Of a stretch of 64,000 nt of DNA, positions 20,640-31,952 are shown one piece after another; position 1 is the first letter of the stretch; every line of letters starts with the position of its first letter. The stretch comes from Serripes groenlandicus. Lineage: Eukaryota; Mollusca; Bivalvia; Cardiida; Cardiidae. The stretch lies in the NCBI GenBank assembly GCA_031761405.1, contig JASEVX010000351.1, positions 62,001 through 126,000 of the forward strand. Direction: 5' to 3'. The translations under genes and the position numbers were made by a program. The notes beneath the pieces are model-generated. The model was not told the DNA's origin. It saw only the letters and a list, made by a program, of their open reading frames with translations, and ran no database searches.

Positions 20640-22009
20640 TGGTAGTTGTATGTAATATATTATAATTGGTCTTAAAACATTTGTATATGACTTAGTACCT
20701 TTGTCTCTGGGTATGTTTGCATGCATTTACCTTAGAATGCTGTATGATGTTCACGTGTATCATAGATGTATATATGTTACGGGAGTATATGCTTAGGTAC
20801 ATGTACTTTTCATGTAAGTCTTCCTCATTGAGTGCTTTTCCTTTCGTTTCGGACAAGTGCTCTGTTAGGGGAACGTACATGTTTATCTCTATCTTAAATC
20901 TGCTGTGCCTTTACATATACTCCTCTCTCTCTCTCTGTTCTTCTATATCTATCTCTTGTAGTTTATAACGAGTAATGTATGTGTTGTAATGTTTGTATTG
21001 TTGTATGTATAATCTTCTAAATTGAAGGAAATAAAGAATATATATTATTAAGTACGACTTATTCTGTCGCATATTATAACCAGAGACATATAAACACATG
21101 TGTTTATATGTCTCTGTTATAACCTAACAAAAGACTTAAACATAATACGTGTTTTCTAAAGTTTAAGATGTAGAAAAATTATTTTTACAGTCCATGTATT
21201 CTGTTTCCCAACTTGTCGAAAATGTTTTTTGTTAATTTGTATTATGTAAAATGTTAGTATGTTTTTTAGCTAGAGGTATGAAATATTTAATGCTAATGAA
21301 AGATATGGTATGTTATTTTAAATGTTAAAGCATTTGCATGATGTAATATCTTGATGTTATAATCAGCTTTGGAAACATTTGTTTTAAAAAGTATATAAAT
21401 ATTAAATATTAGCCGCTATAGTTCGTTTCTGCCCAATAACTTTATTTTGACTTGACTGAAACCAATTCAATTTCTTAACAAGGCAGCTTGGGTGGTATGA
21501 AATCCTATAAAGGGTCACTAATATCAAGTCAAATGTTACGGTTAAAAGATATCATGTTTGTTATGGTCAACGTTGTAAATCTAGTTGCGTGGCTATATGC
21601 TGTATATAGTTTTAAATATGGAAGAATATTGTAAACCTGAAAACATTTAATGAATGTTCAAACAAATTTACTTTTTTTTTAATTATTTTCTGATTATGCA
21701 TATTTGATGCTTTTGCTGCAGACAACTTTTGTTAACAAGGTGGACATAACTATAATTATATAGTTTTTAATTTTTTTTGTTAAAATTACTTTTAAGTTAT
21801 TCTAATTATTTAACTGATCCGCTATTTATAGAGTCATGTCAGGTTTGCTTTAAAAATATCTGAGTTAAACTGGAATCTGGAAATTTGAAAACATTGTGTG
21901 AAAAAGAGTTATTGTTCAAGTATGTTTTTGAGCAAGTTCTCGTTTCCTCAAACAGTTTTCTAATACATTCTTAACAGAGGCGTCAAAAGTTGCCTGCATA
22001 AGTTAAAAA
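20640..22009. other. Intron, no gene seen
   Basis: AT-rich sequence holding the presumed 3' UTR of the LINE fragment (to about 21050), a perfect 36 bp palindrome at 21081-21116 and nothing else I can assign. Confidence 0.6.
21081..21116. repeat. Perfect 36 bp palindrome
   Basis: Two exact 18-base arms, 'cagagacatataaacaca' and its complement, with no spacer. It is not part of a recognised element. Confidence 0.95.
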
Positions 22010-22300
22010 GTATGTATTTCATATAAGTTAGTGATTTAATTAAAAGGAATGAATGTGAATTATGATTTCAGTTCCTTTTGGCAATGATACAGATCTATCT
22101 TTCCATACAATAAGCAAAATGGTATTTGTATTTCATAAAAGGTAGTAATTTAATTAAAAATAAATGAATGTGAATTATGATTTCAGTTCCTTTTGGCAAT
22201 GATGCATATTTATCTGTCCAAACAATAAGCAAAACGGTATTTGTATTTCATAAAAGGTAGTAATTAAATTAAAAATAAATGAATGTGAATTATATTTACA
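22010..22300. repeat. ~118 bp tandem repeat carrying dead copies of a downstream exon start
   Basis: Two full units and one partial, each with 'aatgaatgtgaattatgat', then 'ttcagttccttttggcaat', 'gataca', and 'cataaaaggtagtaattta'. The middle part matches the acceptor and first ~20 coding bases of the exon at 24789 (tttcag|ttcctgtgggaagtgg), then diverges. The third unit is interrupted after 'gtgaattata', and its natural continuation reappears at 24775 beyond the DIRS-type insertion. Confidence 0.8.
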
Positions 22301-22442
22301 TGCTTTAACGAGCAGTTAATTAGCGGGAAATTGAAAATACGAATATTATTGGTTAATAATAATAATAGTCATCCACCCTCTTTTTTCCCGCATAACAAGA
22401 ATTTCGTTGGTCAATATAACATGTATCCTTGTGCATGCATAT

Positions 22443-24764
22443 AAATTCCTTTTCGCGGGTTTTCACTTCACAGTTTGGTTTCAACAGTCAGTCGACTCAT
22501 GTGGTTAAAATATTAAATTCTGCATTTATATGTCTACGGGTAACAAATGCTTTTTCGTATATATGTTATTGAACATTGGGTTAGCGGTTCTGAACTATCT
22601 GGATGATTTTGAAGGAGTAGAAAGTAAAGAACTGGCTGGTTTCGCCTTTTCTACAGTTAGGAGTATTTTTCTTAAAAGTGGCCTTGGGGAAGCTCTTGAT
22701 AAAGTGTGTGAACCTTCCGAGGTTATGGTATACCTTGGAATTTTGTTTAACACAAATGATATGACCATGTCCATTCCTCAGAAAAAATTAATGGAAGTTA
22801 TAAAACTTATCAAAGATTGGTTACAACGTTGTAAAGCCACTTTGAAAGATATTCAGAGATTGGGGAAATTAAATTGTGTTGGTTCTTGTGTTATATCAGG
22901 CCAGACTTTCGTAAATAGAATTTTAAATTGGTAAAGACAATGTTACGCTTCTAATGTTGAATTCTCCTTTTTATTTAATATTCCAGAGGAAGTCAAAAGA
23001 GATTTATATACTGGAGGGATATATTTTTACCAATTTTTAATGGCATATCTTTGATAGATCAAGGGGTTTGGTCAGACCCTGATATGCAGTTTAGTTCTGA
23101 TAGTTGTCTAACAGGATGTGGGGGCTTTTTTGAAAGTCGTTATTTTCATAGTATATTTGCGGAATTTATTTTAGAACAGAATCTTTATATTAGTGCTTTA
23201 GAGTTATTATCAGTAGTAGTTTGTTTACAATTATGGAGCCTAGTTATGAAAGGAAAAAAATCAAATTTATTGTGATAATCAAACTGCTTGTATTGTTATT
23301 AATTCTGGGAAAGCAAGGTGCCCTTTTCTTCAAAATGTATTTGAGAAATTTGATATTTAACAGCAAGATAAGTCCAAGCTGATCCCATTTTAACGTAGAG
23401 GAAGCATTGTTCCGTTTTTCACACCAATGGTAGTTTTGTTATGAGTATAGTACAAGAGAAAGTTGATGCAAGGCATCAATGTCGCCGGAGAACTGCATTG
23501 ATTTATTTATAAATTCTTGACTTTCCTTAGTCTATTCAAACATTAGAAACGTTGAAATGAAAACATTTGCTTATAAAGTTTATATTCATATCTATACATT
23601 AGGGTATCTATAACAAATTAACGAAATGTGTACACATTTATCTGGTTTTAATTTAATTTTGTTGTTGTTACTTATTTAAATAATAGTATTCATTCATATA
23701 ATTTCAATGTTTGTCAATCTTATTCGAATCACAAGGTAAATATCCTGGTATTGCTTTAAAGGGAGGTAATTTGAAGAAAACAAAAGTCTTCAAAAGGAGA
23801 AATATATCAGCATTACCGTCTACAGTTTAAATTGTTCTATTGTTTGTGGATTTAAATATGTTCTTTTTTTCTTATTTCTACATGTACAACGAAATATTGC
23901 GGCTTCTCTTTGACGCTTTGCGTCAAACATTCGTCTTGTACTTGTCTAAAATAAAATAATATCACTCGCTTTTTCATATCGAAATGCGCATGCGCGAAAA
24001 TCGATGTTAAAGGTCACGAAACTACACAACAGAATAGGGTCTATATTTAGCTTAGAAACAGTTCCTACTTTAGATATTCATGGATTAACATTATTAAATG
24101 AATTCTACACAAATCAAGACATCTCTTTGAACATGAAAACAACATTTAGTAAGTTAAAATTGCTATTAAAAGGAGAATCCGAAATTGACCTCAATGATGA
24201 CACATAAGAGTCTGCATTAGGGGGTGTTGGTTCACGTCTTGAAGGGACCACTTTTGTCTTCGTAAATAAGACAAAAAACTTAAATGCGAGTGAAATAAAA
24301 AAAAACTGCAAACATTAAAAAATCGGAATATTTATTTCATTTTAGATGTGTCATTTATTAGTGTTCGTAAACAACCACAATTGTAATATGTTCAAATCAT
24401 CTAGATTTGTTTCTTTCTAATAATAAGCCGCCCTCCCATGTGATTTCCGAAAAGCTATTAAAAATAGAAGTCGCGGGCTTCTGCCCGGCGACTAATAATT
24501 TATATTTTTTGCAGTGTATATAATTAATTATTTTATTTCATTTTATTTTTTCCAGATAATTCTCCAAGTTTTGAAGATTCATTTGACTAAATCTACAAAT
24601 TCGGCATTCGCTTCTGGCACCCACAAAAACTTGTTGTCCAGTGGGAGTCTAACTTTGTTTATGTTTTGTTTGCATTTCCATCTGTGTTTTGTACCTCAAA
24701 TTCCTTTTCGCGAGTTTTCACTTCACAGTTTGGTTTCAACAGTCAGTCGACTCATGTGGTTAAA
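22443..24764 (+). mobile_element. DIRS-type retrotransposon relic flanked by 67 bp direct repeats
   Basis: 67-bp direct repeats at 22443-22509 and 24698-24764 (one mismatch; 'ttcacttcacagtttggtt' core) flank RT and RNase H remnants at 22530-23400. The flanking intron sequence 'aatgtgaattat' before and after suggests an insertion into the repeat-bearing intron. No recombinase was recognised in 23400-24700; a 67-residue ORF at 24004 has no known relatives that I can name. Confidence 0.65.
22530..23400 (+). pseudogene. RT and RNase H remnant of a DIRS-type element
   Basis: The RT catalytic box NYLDDFEG lies near codon 25 of the first open stretch, with the thumb VYLGILFNTNDMTMSIPQKKL and LGKLNCVGSCVISG connection downstream. 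After breaks, an RNase H region includes FSSDSCLTGCGGFF, an ALELLSVVVCLQLW helix and, in another frame, CDNQTACIVINSG. The RT N-terminus is missing. The thumb sequence matches the DIRS/Ngaro class rather than LTR elements. Confidence 0.7.
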
Positions 24765-24788
24765 CAATTATGTGAATTATAATTTCAG

Positions 24789-24894
24789 TTCCTGTGGGAA
24801 GTGGTATAGATCTATGTGTCGTGTATTTAATTGCTGCGGGACCTTGTGAAGGAAGTACACGCTGTGAAATATATCAAGGCAACCCTGCATGCAG
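24789..24894 (+). CDS. Cys-rich linker exon after SEA
   Basis: A 106-nt exon (phase 1 in, 2 out) with acceptor 'ttataatttcag' and donor 'ag|gtatgg'. It encodes VPVGSGIDLCVVYLIAAG followed by PCEGSTRCEIYQGNPACR. Four Cys with this spacing suggest a half-EGF or knot linking SEA to NIDO. The phase agrees with 19828 and with the 17-nt exon that follows. Confidence 0.8.
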
Positions 24895-25858
24895 GTATGG
24901 TACCAATTATTAATATCTTTCCTCATATAGACGAGTTCTGATTCCTCTGCACCAGGAAACATTGTGGAATCGGAAAAGATTGCATTGAAGCACAGATTGA
25001 AAACATTGCCGGATATGGAAAATAAATGTTTATAAAATGATTCTGAAACAAAGGTCAATGATTCCACTAGAATAAACCAACCAACTTTATTTTAAAATTG
25101 GTCTGTATCATGCTATGATACAACATATACATGCAAGTACAAAGGAAAACTACGACAGACGCATGAAAACATTTCAAGTTTAGATTCGAATCAGATTCTT
25201 CTTTGCTGAATTATTTACAATGGACTTTCAGGAATTAAGTGATTTCCATATTATTATCTTCGAAATAACTTGCATAGTTTACAATGGCATTTCTTGGGTA
25301 ATTCATCATGTCAAGAATCAAAAATAGAGTATTTTTGACGAGTTTTTGCCCTTTGTTAAAGAATGTTAGGTTTATGTTCATTTAATTTGTAGTATATATA
25401 GATATTTCAAATACCGAACTGTTGGATGAAAAGGTCATGTTTAAACATATCAACAGATTACGTACTTTTTGTTGGACAGTATTATGTGAAGACATGTGTG
25501 GGGTCACTGCAACACATCTGAATTATCATGTCATTAAATGTTAACACTTGCTGATGCAAATGATGCATCATAAGCAGACGACTTTTGAAAACATTGTTGC
25601 CTTTTCTCCTTTGGTCACAATATTTACAACTTCATTCATTATCATACTTCCATTTATTGACATGTTCAATATGTTAACCTAATTATTTGGAAAGTCGTCC
25701 GTCGCAGAGTTGATTTATGATGGAAAAGGTTTAATAGTAGCTTCAAGATCAATTGTGAACACTGAATAAAAAGGAAAGCAAATTGTTATTTAACATTTGA
25801 AGAGAATATGACTTCTTCCAGAAATAATGATTACATTTTTGAACTATTTTCTTTTCAG
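24895..25858. other. Intron, mostly unassigned
   Basis: Contains a degraded TTAA-MITE copy at about 25540-25735 ('ttaacacttgctgatgcaa', 'ggaaaaggtttaa'). The remainder shows no coding or repeat signal I can name. Confidence 0.5.
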
Positions 25859-25875
25859 ACCAGAAAAAAAAGAAG
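25859..25875 (+). CDS. 17-nt micro-exon
   Basis: It lies between acceptor 'attttcttttcag' and donor 'g|gtaatg'. It enters in phase 2 and leaves in phase 1, joining 24894 and 28223 in frame as R-PEKKE-V. The phase fit on both sides of so short a segment is good evidence that it is real. Three of five residues are charged Lys/Glu, suggesting a flexible, protease-accessible linker ahead of NIDO. Confidence 0.7.
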
Positions 25876-26013
25876 GTAATGTTTTAATAATTGTTTCATT
25901 CAAAACATTATTATAGTTGTTAACAGTATGCTATAGGTTTTTATGCCATATTGAAAGGTTAACCACCATAGGGAAATGTATGTCAGACTGCAAGATTCAC
26001 TTAGATTGATTGC

Positions 26014-26229
26014 TTAACCCTTTCACACAACATACAATACATCTTTGAAATTATTAAGTCCAATATATAGAAAAACCTCTATAATTGATAGTATGATTAT
26101 TGAATAGAAATGAAATCATTGTGGCAAATGGAGAAATTGCTCATTTTGAGCAATTTCTCCTTTTTCAACAATGATTTCAAAAGGCGTCTGCTGCAGAAGT
26201 ATCACAATGTATATCTGGGAAAGGGTTAA
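26014..26229. mobile_element. TTAA-bounded foldback MITE (216 bp, complete)
   Basis: TTAA at both edges, terminal 'ccctttcacaca' and 'tatctgggaaaggg', and a central inverted repeat 'ggagaaattgctcatttt' / 'gagcaatttctcc'. This is a complete member of the most abundant repeat family of the window. TTAA target duplication with CCC ends is the piggyBac superfamily hallmark. Confidence 0.85.
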
Positions 26230-26571
26230 AGAACACCAAATCTATTTCCACTCTTGAATTTATAAATCCTACACATTTAAGTATTAAATTACATGGAAAG
26301 GAAGATAACCCTCTTGTAAAATCTCATTTAGTTTTTCAAATCAATGGTTTATCTCTATGAACCCTCTAGAGCCAACATTTTATACCCAGTCTTCATCAAA
26401 GGATTCGTCCCAATACAATCTCAGTCAATACTCGATACTGGGTCATGTGGAGTAAACGCTAGATCACCAGCTCAAGTTTCATTTTGATTGCCAAGTAAGT
26501 GTTCATTAATCTGTCTGTCGTTGAGACATTTACCTGTACACATTTATATTTATGGGAAAAATAGTTCATAC

Positions 26572-26691
26572 CTGAACAAACTGTTCCATTCCCAATATAC
26601 CCTTCATTACAGGCACAAGAGTAACTGCCTTCTGTGTTAGTACAGGTTGCATTATCATGACAGACAGCTGTATTGTCACATTCATTGATAT
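26572..26691 (-). CDS. Intact cbEGF exon on the minus strand
   Basis: On the minus strand, acceptor 'tgtttgtag' and donor 'g|gtatga' bracket 120 nt (phase 1-1). It encodes a full cbEGF ([17 protein letters not shown] to GYIGNGTVCSG, six Cys). It lies inside the 25875-28223 intron of the plus-strand gene, in the wrong orientation for it. Its upstream intron and downstream minisatellite match the pseudoexons at 822 and 2900, which carry the damaged version. It may belong to a separate minus-strand gene, an inversion or an inserted fragment. Confidence 0.7.
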
Positions 26692-26837
26692 CTACAAACA
26701 ATACAACATACCTGAGTATGACCACAGTTGGAATTCTTTGTAGTAGAGTCACTTTGCAAAACAATATTGGGAAAAGAGAATTTGCTCAGATTGGAAAATT
26801 CTCCTATTTCACAATTTCTTAAAATTCTCCATCAACA

Positions 26838-27370
26838 CTACACTTCGAATGTATCAAATATTCTAGAAAGTATTAAAGCAGATATGTTTTTGCGGGCTTC
26901 CTTCATAACCGGTATTAAGGCCTTCCTTCTTTTTATGATTTTCTTAGGGAATTGTTCCGAAAGTGCATATATAGTGTTTTTCAAATTTCTGGCCGACTTT
27001 CTCACCTTTTCTCTAACCGGATAATAAGCAAATTTCGCTAGTATTGGTTTTATATACCCTCTTCTCGCTTCCCCTATTCTATGTGCTCGATGGAGTTTGA
27101 TTTCAGACTTTGCATTGTCTATTTTTAGCTCGTTTTCCATGAAGGATAATATTTTCTCTTTATTACTCTTTATTTTCACATTGTTCCCCTGCTTCTTCTT
27201 GTATTCTATAAAACATCAGATTGTCTCGCATACTTCGACATTTTAGGTCTATCACATCTTCGAGTAGTCTTTTTTTCCTTCTCATTTTGAACATTTTCAA
27301 TATTGCCCACTTTTGATAGAACTGAGTCTATTTCATTTTGCTTCTTCGACATATCTTCAAAAATACTGGT
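26838..27370 (-). pseudogene. L1-like ORF1 protein fragment
   Basis: The minus-strand frame at 26838-27179 contains ENELKIDNAKSEIKLHRAHR, then KPILAKFAYYPVREKV, the RRM-domain signature of L1/Tx1-type ORF1 proteins. It continues KIIKRRKALIPVMKEA. Upstream (to ~27370) a Lys/Glu-rich coiled-coil part is readable with breaks. No ORF2 follows. ORF1p is the RNA-binding chaperone of these LINEs. Confidence 0.75.
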
Positions 27371-27394
27371 ATCAAACTGTTTACCCTCTTATGA

Positions 27395-27830
27395 CCGTGC
27401 AATTACCTACACAATACATATGTACAGGTATGACCGTGCAATTATCCAAACAATAGATATGTACAGGTATGACCGTGCAGTTACATAAACTATAAATGTG
27501 TACAGGTATGACCTTGCAGTTACATAAAATATAAATGTGTACAGGTATGACATTGCAGTTACATTAAATATAAATATGTACAGGTATGACCTTGAAAAAT
27601 ACAATTGTATACAGGTATGATCATGCAAAACTAAATGTGTACAAAAAAGACCTTGCAATTACCTAAAATATAAATGTGTACAGGTATGTCCGTGCAGATA
27701 CATAAACTATAACTGTGTACAGGTATGATCATGCAATAAATATAAATGTGTACAGGTATGACGATGCAGTTACATAAAATATAAATGTGTACATGTATGA
27801 CAGTGTATTTATTGTCAAATATAAATTTGT
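27395..27830. repeat. ~40 bp minisatellite
   Basis: About ten units of 'tgtgtacaggtatgaccgtg' plus 'cagttacataaaatataaa'. It is the same unit found degenerate at 945-1180, 3020-3600 and, reverse-oriented, next to the antisense EGF exon at about 26520-26560. Confidence 0.9.
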
Positions 27831-28222
27831 GTTTTGACCATGTTTAAACCATTAAATTTAAATGTGTGTTAGGTATGAAGTTACACCTTGTCCAACAATG
27901 TATTGAACTATGTTCGCAGTAGAAAACAAAGCTGTTGTGACTGTTGCATGAACAAAAGGTACAAGCTGGCATTTCTGAACAGTGTAGGTTCAGACCATCT
28001 TGTCCACTTCCTCATTCCTATCAGAGTCTACACAAGTTGATCGAATCTTCTAACAAGCTTTTATAATAATTAGTATGCAGATGCACAGGCTGATCTGGAT
28101 CTATATTGTTAACATTAGCCAACTTTTACTAACTTTTTCTCATGCACTGGCGCATATATTCTTTTTAGCAGAGTTACAATTAGCAAGTAAGTAAATAAGT
28201 AATTATAATTATATTGTTTCAG

Positions 28223-28362
28223 TCATTGCAAGTTTACCAATGCCATATGGTGTGGGTGAAGGCCATTCTCGATTCGAAGTTGTTGATCAAGATGAGTGTC
28301 TTCGTATCGAGAACCTAAACTGTGGATTCCATGTCAATGATACACTTTATGAAAGTTTCTAT
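28223..28362 (+). CDS. NIDO domain, exon 1
   Basis: A 140-nt exon (phase 1 in, 0 out) with acceptor 'ttgtttcag' and donor 'tat|gtaagt'. It encodes LPMPYGVGEGHSRFEVVDQD, equivalent to the nidogen-domain opening FYPFG-x(n)-GD, then a Cys pair (ECLRIENLNC) and YESFY. NIDO is an extracellular domain of nidogen, MUC4, SUSD2 and insect Mesh. Confidence 0.88.
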
Positions 28363-28825
28363 GTAAGTACATCTACCTTCACAGTCAGTGGAATTGATTT
28401 CATGTCTATTGTCGTAACCCTTTCCACTTACAGACGCATTTTGTCGCGTGTGTGGCAGATGATCTTTTAAATTATTGTGGCAAAAGGAGAAATTCCTCAT
28501 AATAAGTTACTTATCAATTTGCCACAATGTTTTCAACTGTATTCAATAAATACTCTTTCCTTTATAGATTTTCTATATTTTTGCCTATAAAAGAGCTCCT
28601 TTTGCCACAATGTTTTTAAAAGTCATTTGCTGAAAAGCGGTCAAATTGCGACTTTTGGTAATTTTGTGTTAAAATAAGAAATTGATCATGATCAGAAATG
28701 TTTGCCCTTCCCATCAATGTTCGTGCCTGTATCAAAATTATATTTTCAAATTTCAATATGTAGCAAACTTTTCCTCTGAGGTTTTCAAAACGGATGACTT
28801 TATAACATACAGTACATATTTTCAG

Positions 28826-29143
28826 ATATGTGAAAATGGTATCGTGACATTCAAAAGACCATATAGATCCAGTTCCGTTCCGCAGTCAAATACCTCGGAT
28901 GAATTCACAACATTTACAGAGAGTCTTCCCCTGGCTCCCTATCTGTCTAATATTGATGCGAGAAACAGCCAAGGAAACATCTATTATAAAGTATATAACA
29001 CTTCCAGTCTGAGTAATAATTCAAACGTGAAGGAAATTGTTCGCGGGTTTCTGGATACTGGTGGCTACACTTCTACAAGTATATACTTGATTGTGGTGGT
29101 CACATGGGACAACGTGGTGGAGTATGGGAGAAATGTATCCAAT
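28826..29143 (+). CDS. NIDO domain, exon 2 (core)
   Basis: A 318-nt phase 0-0 exon with acceptor 'tacatattttcag' and donor 'aat|gtgagt'. Core NIDO motifs are in order: CENGIVTFKR, LPLAPYLSNIDARNSQGNIY (the APFWADxD...G region), and LIVVVTWDNVVEYG (the VTW-x-x-V strand). Several N-x-S/T sites are present. NIDO domains often have Trp within the APFW motif; here it is Tyr (APYL). Confidence 0.9.
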
Positions 29144-30485
29144 GTGAGTATTCTTTACCCCAATTATAGTATCCCTTTCCCACTTAAAAGATGCTTGCTG
29201 ATGCCTATTAAGCAGATGACTTCTCAAAACATTCTGGAAAAAGGTGAAATAGCTCATACTGAGCAATTTTTCTTGTAGCCATAATGACTTTAACTTTATT
29301 TACTTGTAATCACTTTTCTTTCATTTATAGAGAGAGTTAACATACCTTTTAATAAATGGTTTCAAAGTCGTCGGCTGCAGATTTGTTGTGTGCTATCAAC
29401 ATTGTAGTGTTATATGGATACCTATTACCAACACCATTCGATGCTTTTTAATTTATAAAAAAGACGAAATGAGAATAGGAAGAAATGCTCAAGTTGAGCA
29501 ATTTTTCCTTTTCCCTCTATGTTTTAAACGTTTCATCAAAAGTGCATTATCAAATTTGAAGATATCACAATTTCGAGAAGATGTTTTTTAAGCAGTTTTT
29601 ATTTATATTGTAAGCATACTATAGCAATTAATTGTTATTTTGAAACAGACTTAGAAACATCATGGGAACAGAAAAATATCCCGTTATTAAGCAACTTCTC
29701 CATTTTCTAAAATATTTCCAAAAGTTGTATACTGCGAATCTGTCAAATGTTTCTATATTTGGGACATGTGCAGTTAGTTATCACTTTAAACCTTTCCCAT
29801 TTGCATAATTGCTTTGGCGCATCTGCAGCAGACAACTTCTGAAAACATTGTGACAAAAACAGAAATTTCTCATATTGAACATTTTCTCCATTTGCCACAA
29901 TGTTTTCGACTATTTTCAATAATTATGTCTTGCTTGATGGAGGATATACAATTGTAGTACTGTTCGTTTAATATGTGTTCAGCTTATTGTCATCTTCCTA
30001 TTCTGAAATCCTCTATTTCTCTCCTTGAAAGCCTGAGTGTCCATGCTAGTGGGCATCGCATCTTTGTTTACAGAAGAAAATAAATGTAAATTGTAAGTCA
30101 ACTGCTTTTTATCCCACATCATGATGTCTCGTGGACCTCCCACCTACATATGCTTTCCGACGCCTCTGCAGCAGACAACTTTAGAAATAGCCCTTCATTT
30201 TTGGTACTCAAAATAATCATTTCACTGAGTATCAAAAGCATATGGTATGAAGGTTAAATAAAGATTCAAGTCATGAAATATACCCTTTAGCTGGAGTGTA
30301 CAGTCAAACCTATTTTAAGGACCACCTTTGAAGAGCATTTCCCTGTCTATAGCAACCACATTTTATGTTTTCAAATTTTCTGCATAAATGACTCATCAAA
30401 TAAATCACCTGTAAACAAAATCCATAGTGTTACCTTCCCAAAGATGGCGTTTTTACACAGGTTCCACTGTATTTCTTTATTTCAG
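29144..30485. other. Intron with several decayed foldback MITE copies
   Basis: Fragments of the TTAA-MITE family at about 29163-29400, 29420-29720, 29785-29900 and 30150-30240 ('cagcagacaac', 'gaaaacattgtg', 'tttgccacaatgttttc'). No coding signal was seen. Confidence 0.6.
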
Positions 30486-30669
30486 AAATCCAGCTTTCAA
30501 CTGATCCTGGTCAGTAATGGGGCATCAACAACTTTTGGTTACTTCGCCTACCTTGGTGGTGGCATGAACTTTGAAAGTGGTGAAAACTTTGTTGGGTTCT
30601 CTACAGGCACAACCTTTTCGTCTTTAAACTTTAGAGTGGAAGACCCAGTGCAAAAGTTTGTTAATTTAG
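30486..30669 (+). CDS. NIDO domain, exon 3
   Basis: A 184-nt exon (phase 0 in, 1 out) with acceptor 'ctttatttcag' and donor 'g|gtaaag'. It begins KSSFQLILVSNGASTTFGYF, the conserved NIDO strand (NxFQ-x-VL-x-T/S-D/N-G), and continues GGMNFESGENFVGFSTG. It ends the domain before AMOP. Confidence 0.9.
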
Positions 30670-31674
30670 GTAAAGTTCTAGAACCGATTTTTATTTTAGA
30701 CAGAAATGTTTGATATTGTTTACATTTATATCACAGTTACTGTTTTACATCCCTCTTATTTCATTTATTTGGTACAAATTAAGAGATCTTAGCTGTTACA
30801 CCTTTTTAACCCCTTCTCACACACAACCAAAACTGCAGCAGACGACTCTATGAGCATTTAGGCAAAAATATGAAAACATTATTGATTCTGATTATGTCAA
30901 TTATTAGCTGCATTCATTCCCGGAATATATGACTTATCTATTCGCATCATCAACCAATACAAATGTAAGATCTGCCGCCCAACATACACTTTGCATTCCT
31001 AAACCAAGAATATAGTTTTATAGAAAATCTTTGACGACCTACTCAGGACAAAAATATGGAACCGGATTCCACTACATGTCAGGAACTAGTGGCATAGTGG
31101 TGGACATCTTTTAATTTGGTATCTTGAATGCAACAGTTGTCTATATAAATATCTGTATGATACCTTATATATATTGTAAATATCTGTAAATGTTTTAATA
31201 AAGGCCCACAGGGAAGACTGGGCATGCCCAACTGTGCAGACTCTATAAATAAAGTATTTATTATTATTATTATAATGCCTATCGATGCGGTTTGATAAAT
31301 GGTTAACCTTGTGCAACATACAACAAATCTGTAAAAGACTACTTAGAAAAAATAAGCTTAAATATGGAAAATCTCTATAAATGAATGCATCAGTATTGAA
31401 TGGATTTGAAAACATTATGACAAAAATAGAAATTATCTGATGCAGAAGCGACAAAGTGCGTCTGCAAAAGGGGGGAGAGGGGTAACATAGAACTTAATAT
31501 CAATAGTGTTTCCTAATTCTTTTAATACAATGAACGATTTTTCATCAGGTATTTCAAAGCACATTACCCAAAAATAAAATTTCAAGTAAACAATTTTTAA
31601 AAATAATTGTTTATGATAGTATCCTTTTTATTTAGAAATATTATCAATGATCACTCGTCACTTTTTGTCGACAG

Positions 31675-31952
31675 GTCGAAGCGGATTCGTTATGCTAAAC
31701 TTGAATTCTAGATTAGTTCTGCCAACCACTGACTGTAGGCGATGTGAGATATGGGCCGAAGAACAAAAAGTATCCAGTAGCCAATCAAAACGTGAGAGAA
31801 ATTGGGCTAGAATGCCAGATTGTTTGTGTAGCCGTGGTAACATTGATGTGACAAGGGCCTTTAAGTCACTGAAAAGTAACTTCTTCCAATCAAATGGTAG
31901 TAGCTGTTTTGGTATCAGATCGTCCAAAAGAGTTGGACGACGACTTGGATCG
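31675..31952 (+). CDS. AMOP domain, exon 1
   Basis: A 278-nt exon (phase 1 in, 0 out) with acceptor 'gtcgacag' and donor 'tcg|gtaaga'. It encodes GRSGFVMLNLNSRL, then CRRCEIWAEEQK, RNWARMPDCLC and SNGSSCFGI, the AMOP pattern C-x(n)-W-x(n)-W-x3-PxCxC. AMOP occurs after NIDO and before VWD in MUC4 and SUSD2, as here. Confidence 0.9.

Noticed and set aside
24004..24207. 67-codon plus-strand frame as a gene
   Set aside because: No recognisable domain, no splice context, and it lies within the DIRS-type relic's interval. It may be element sequence but cannot be supported as a gene.
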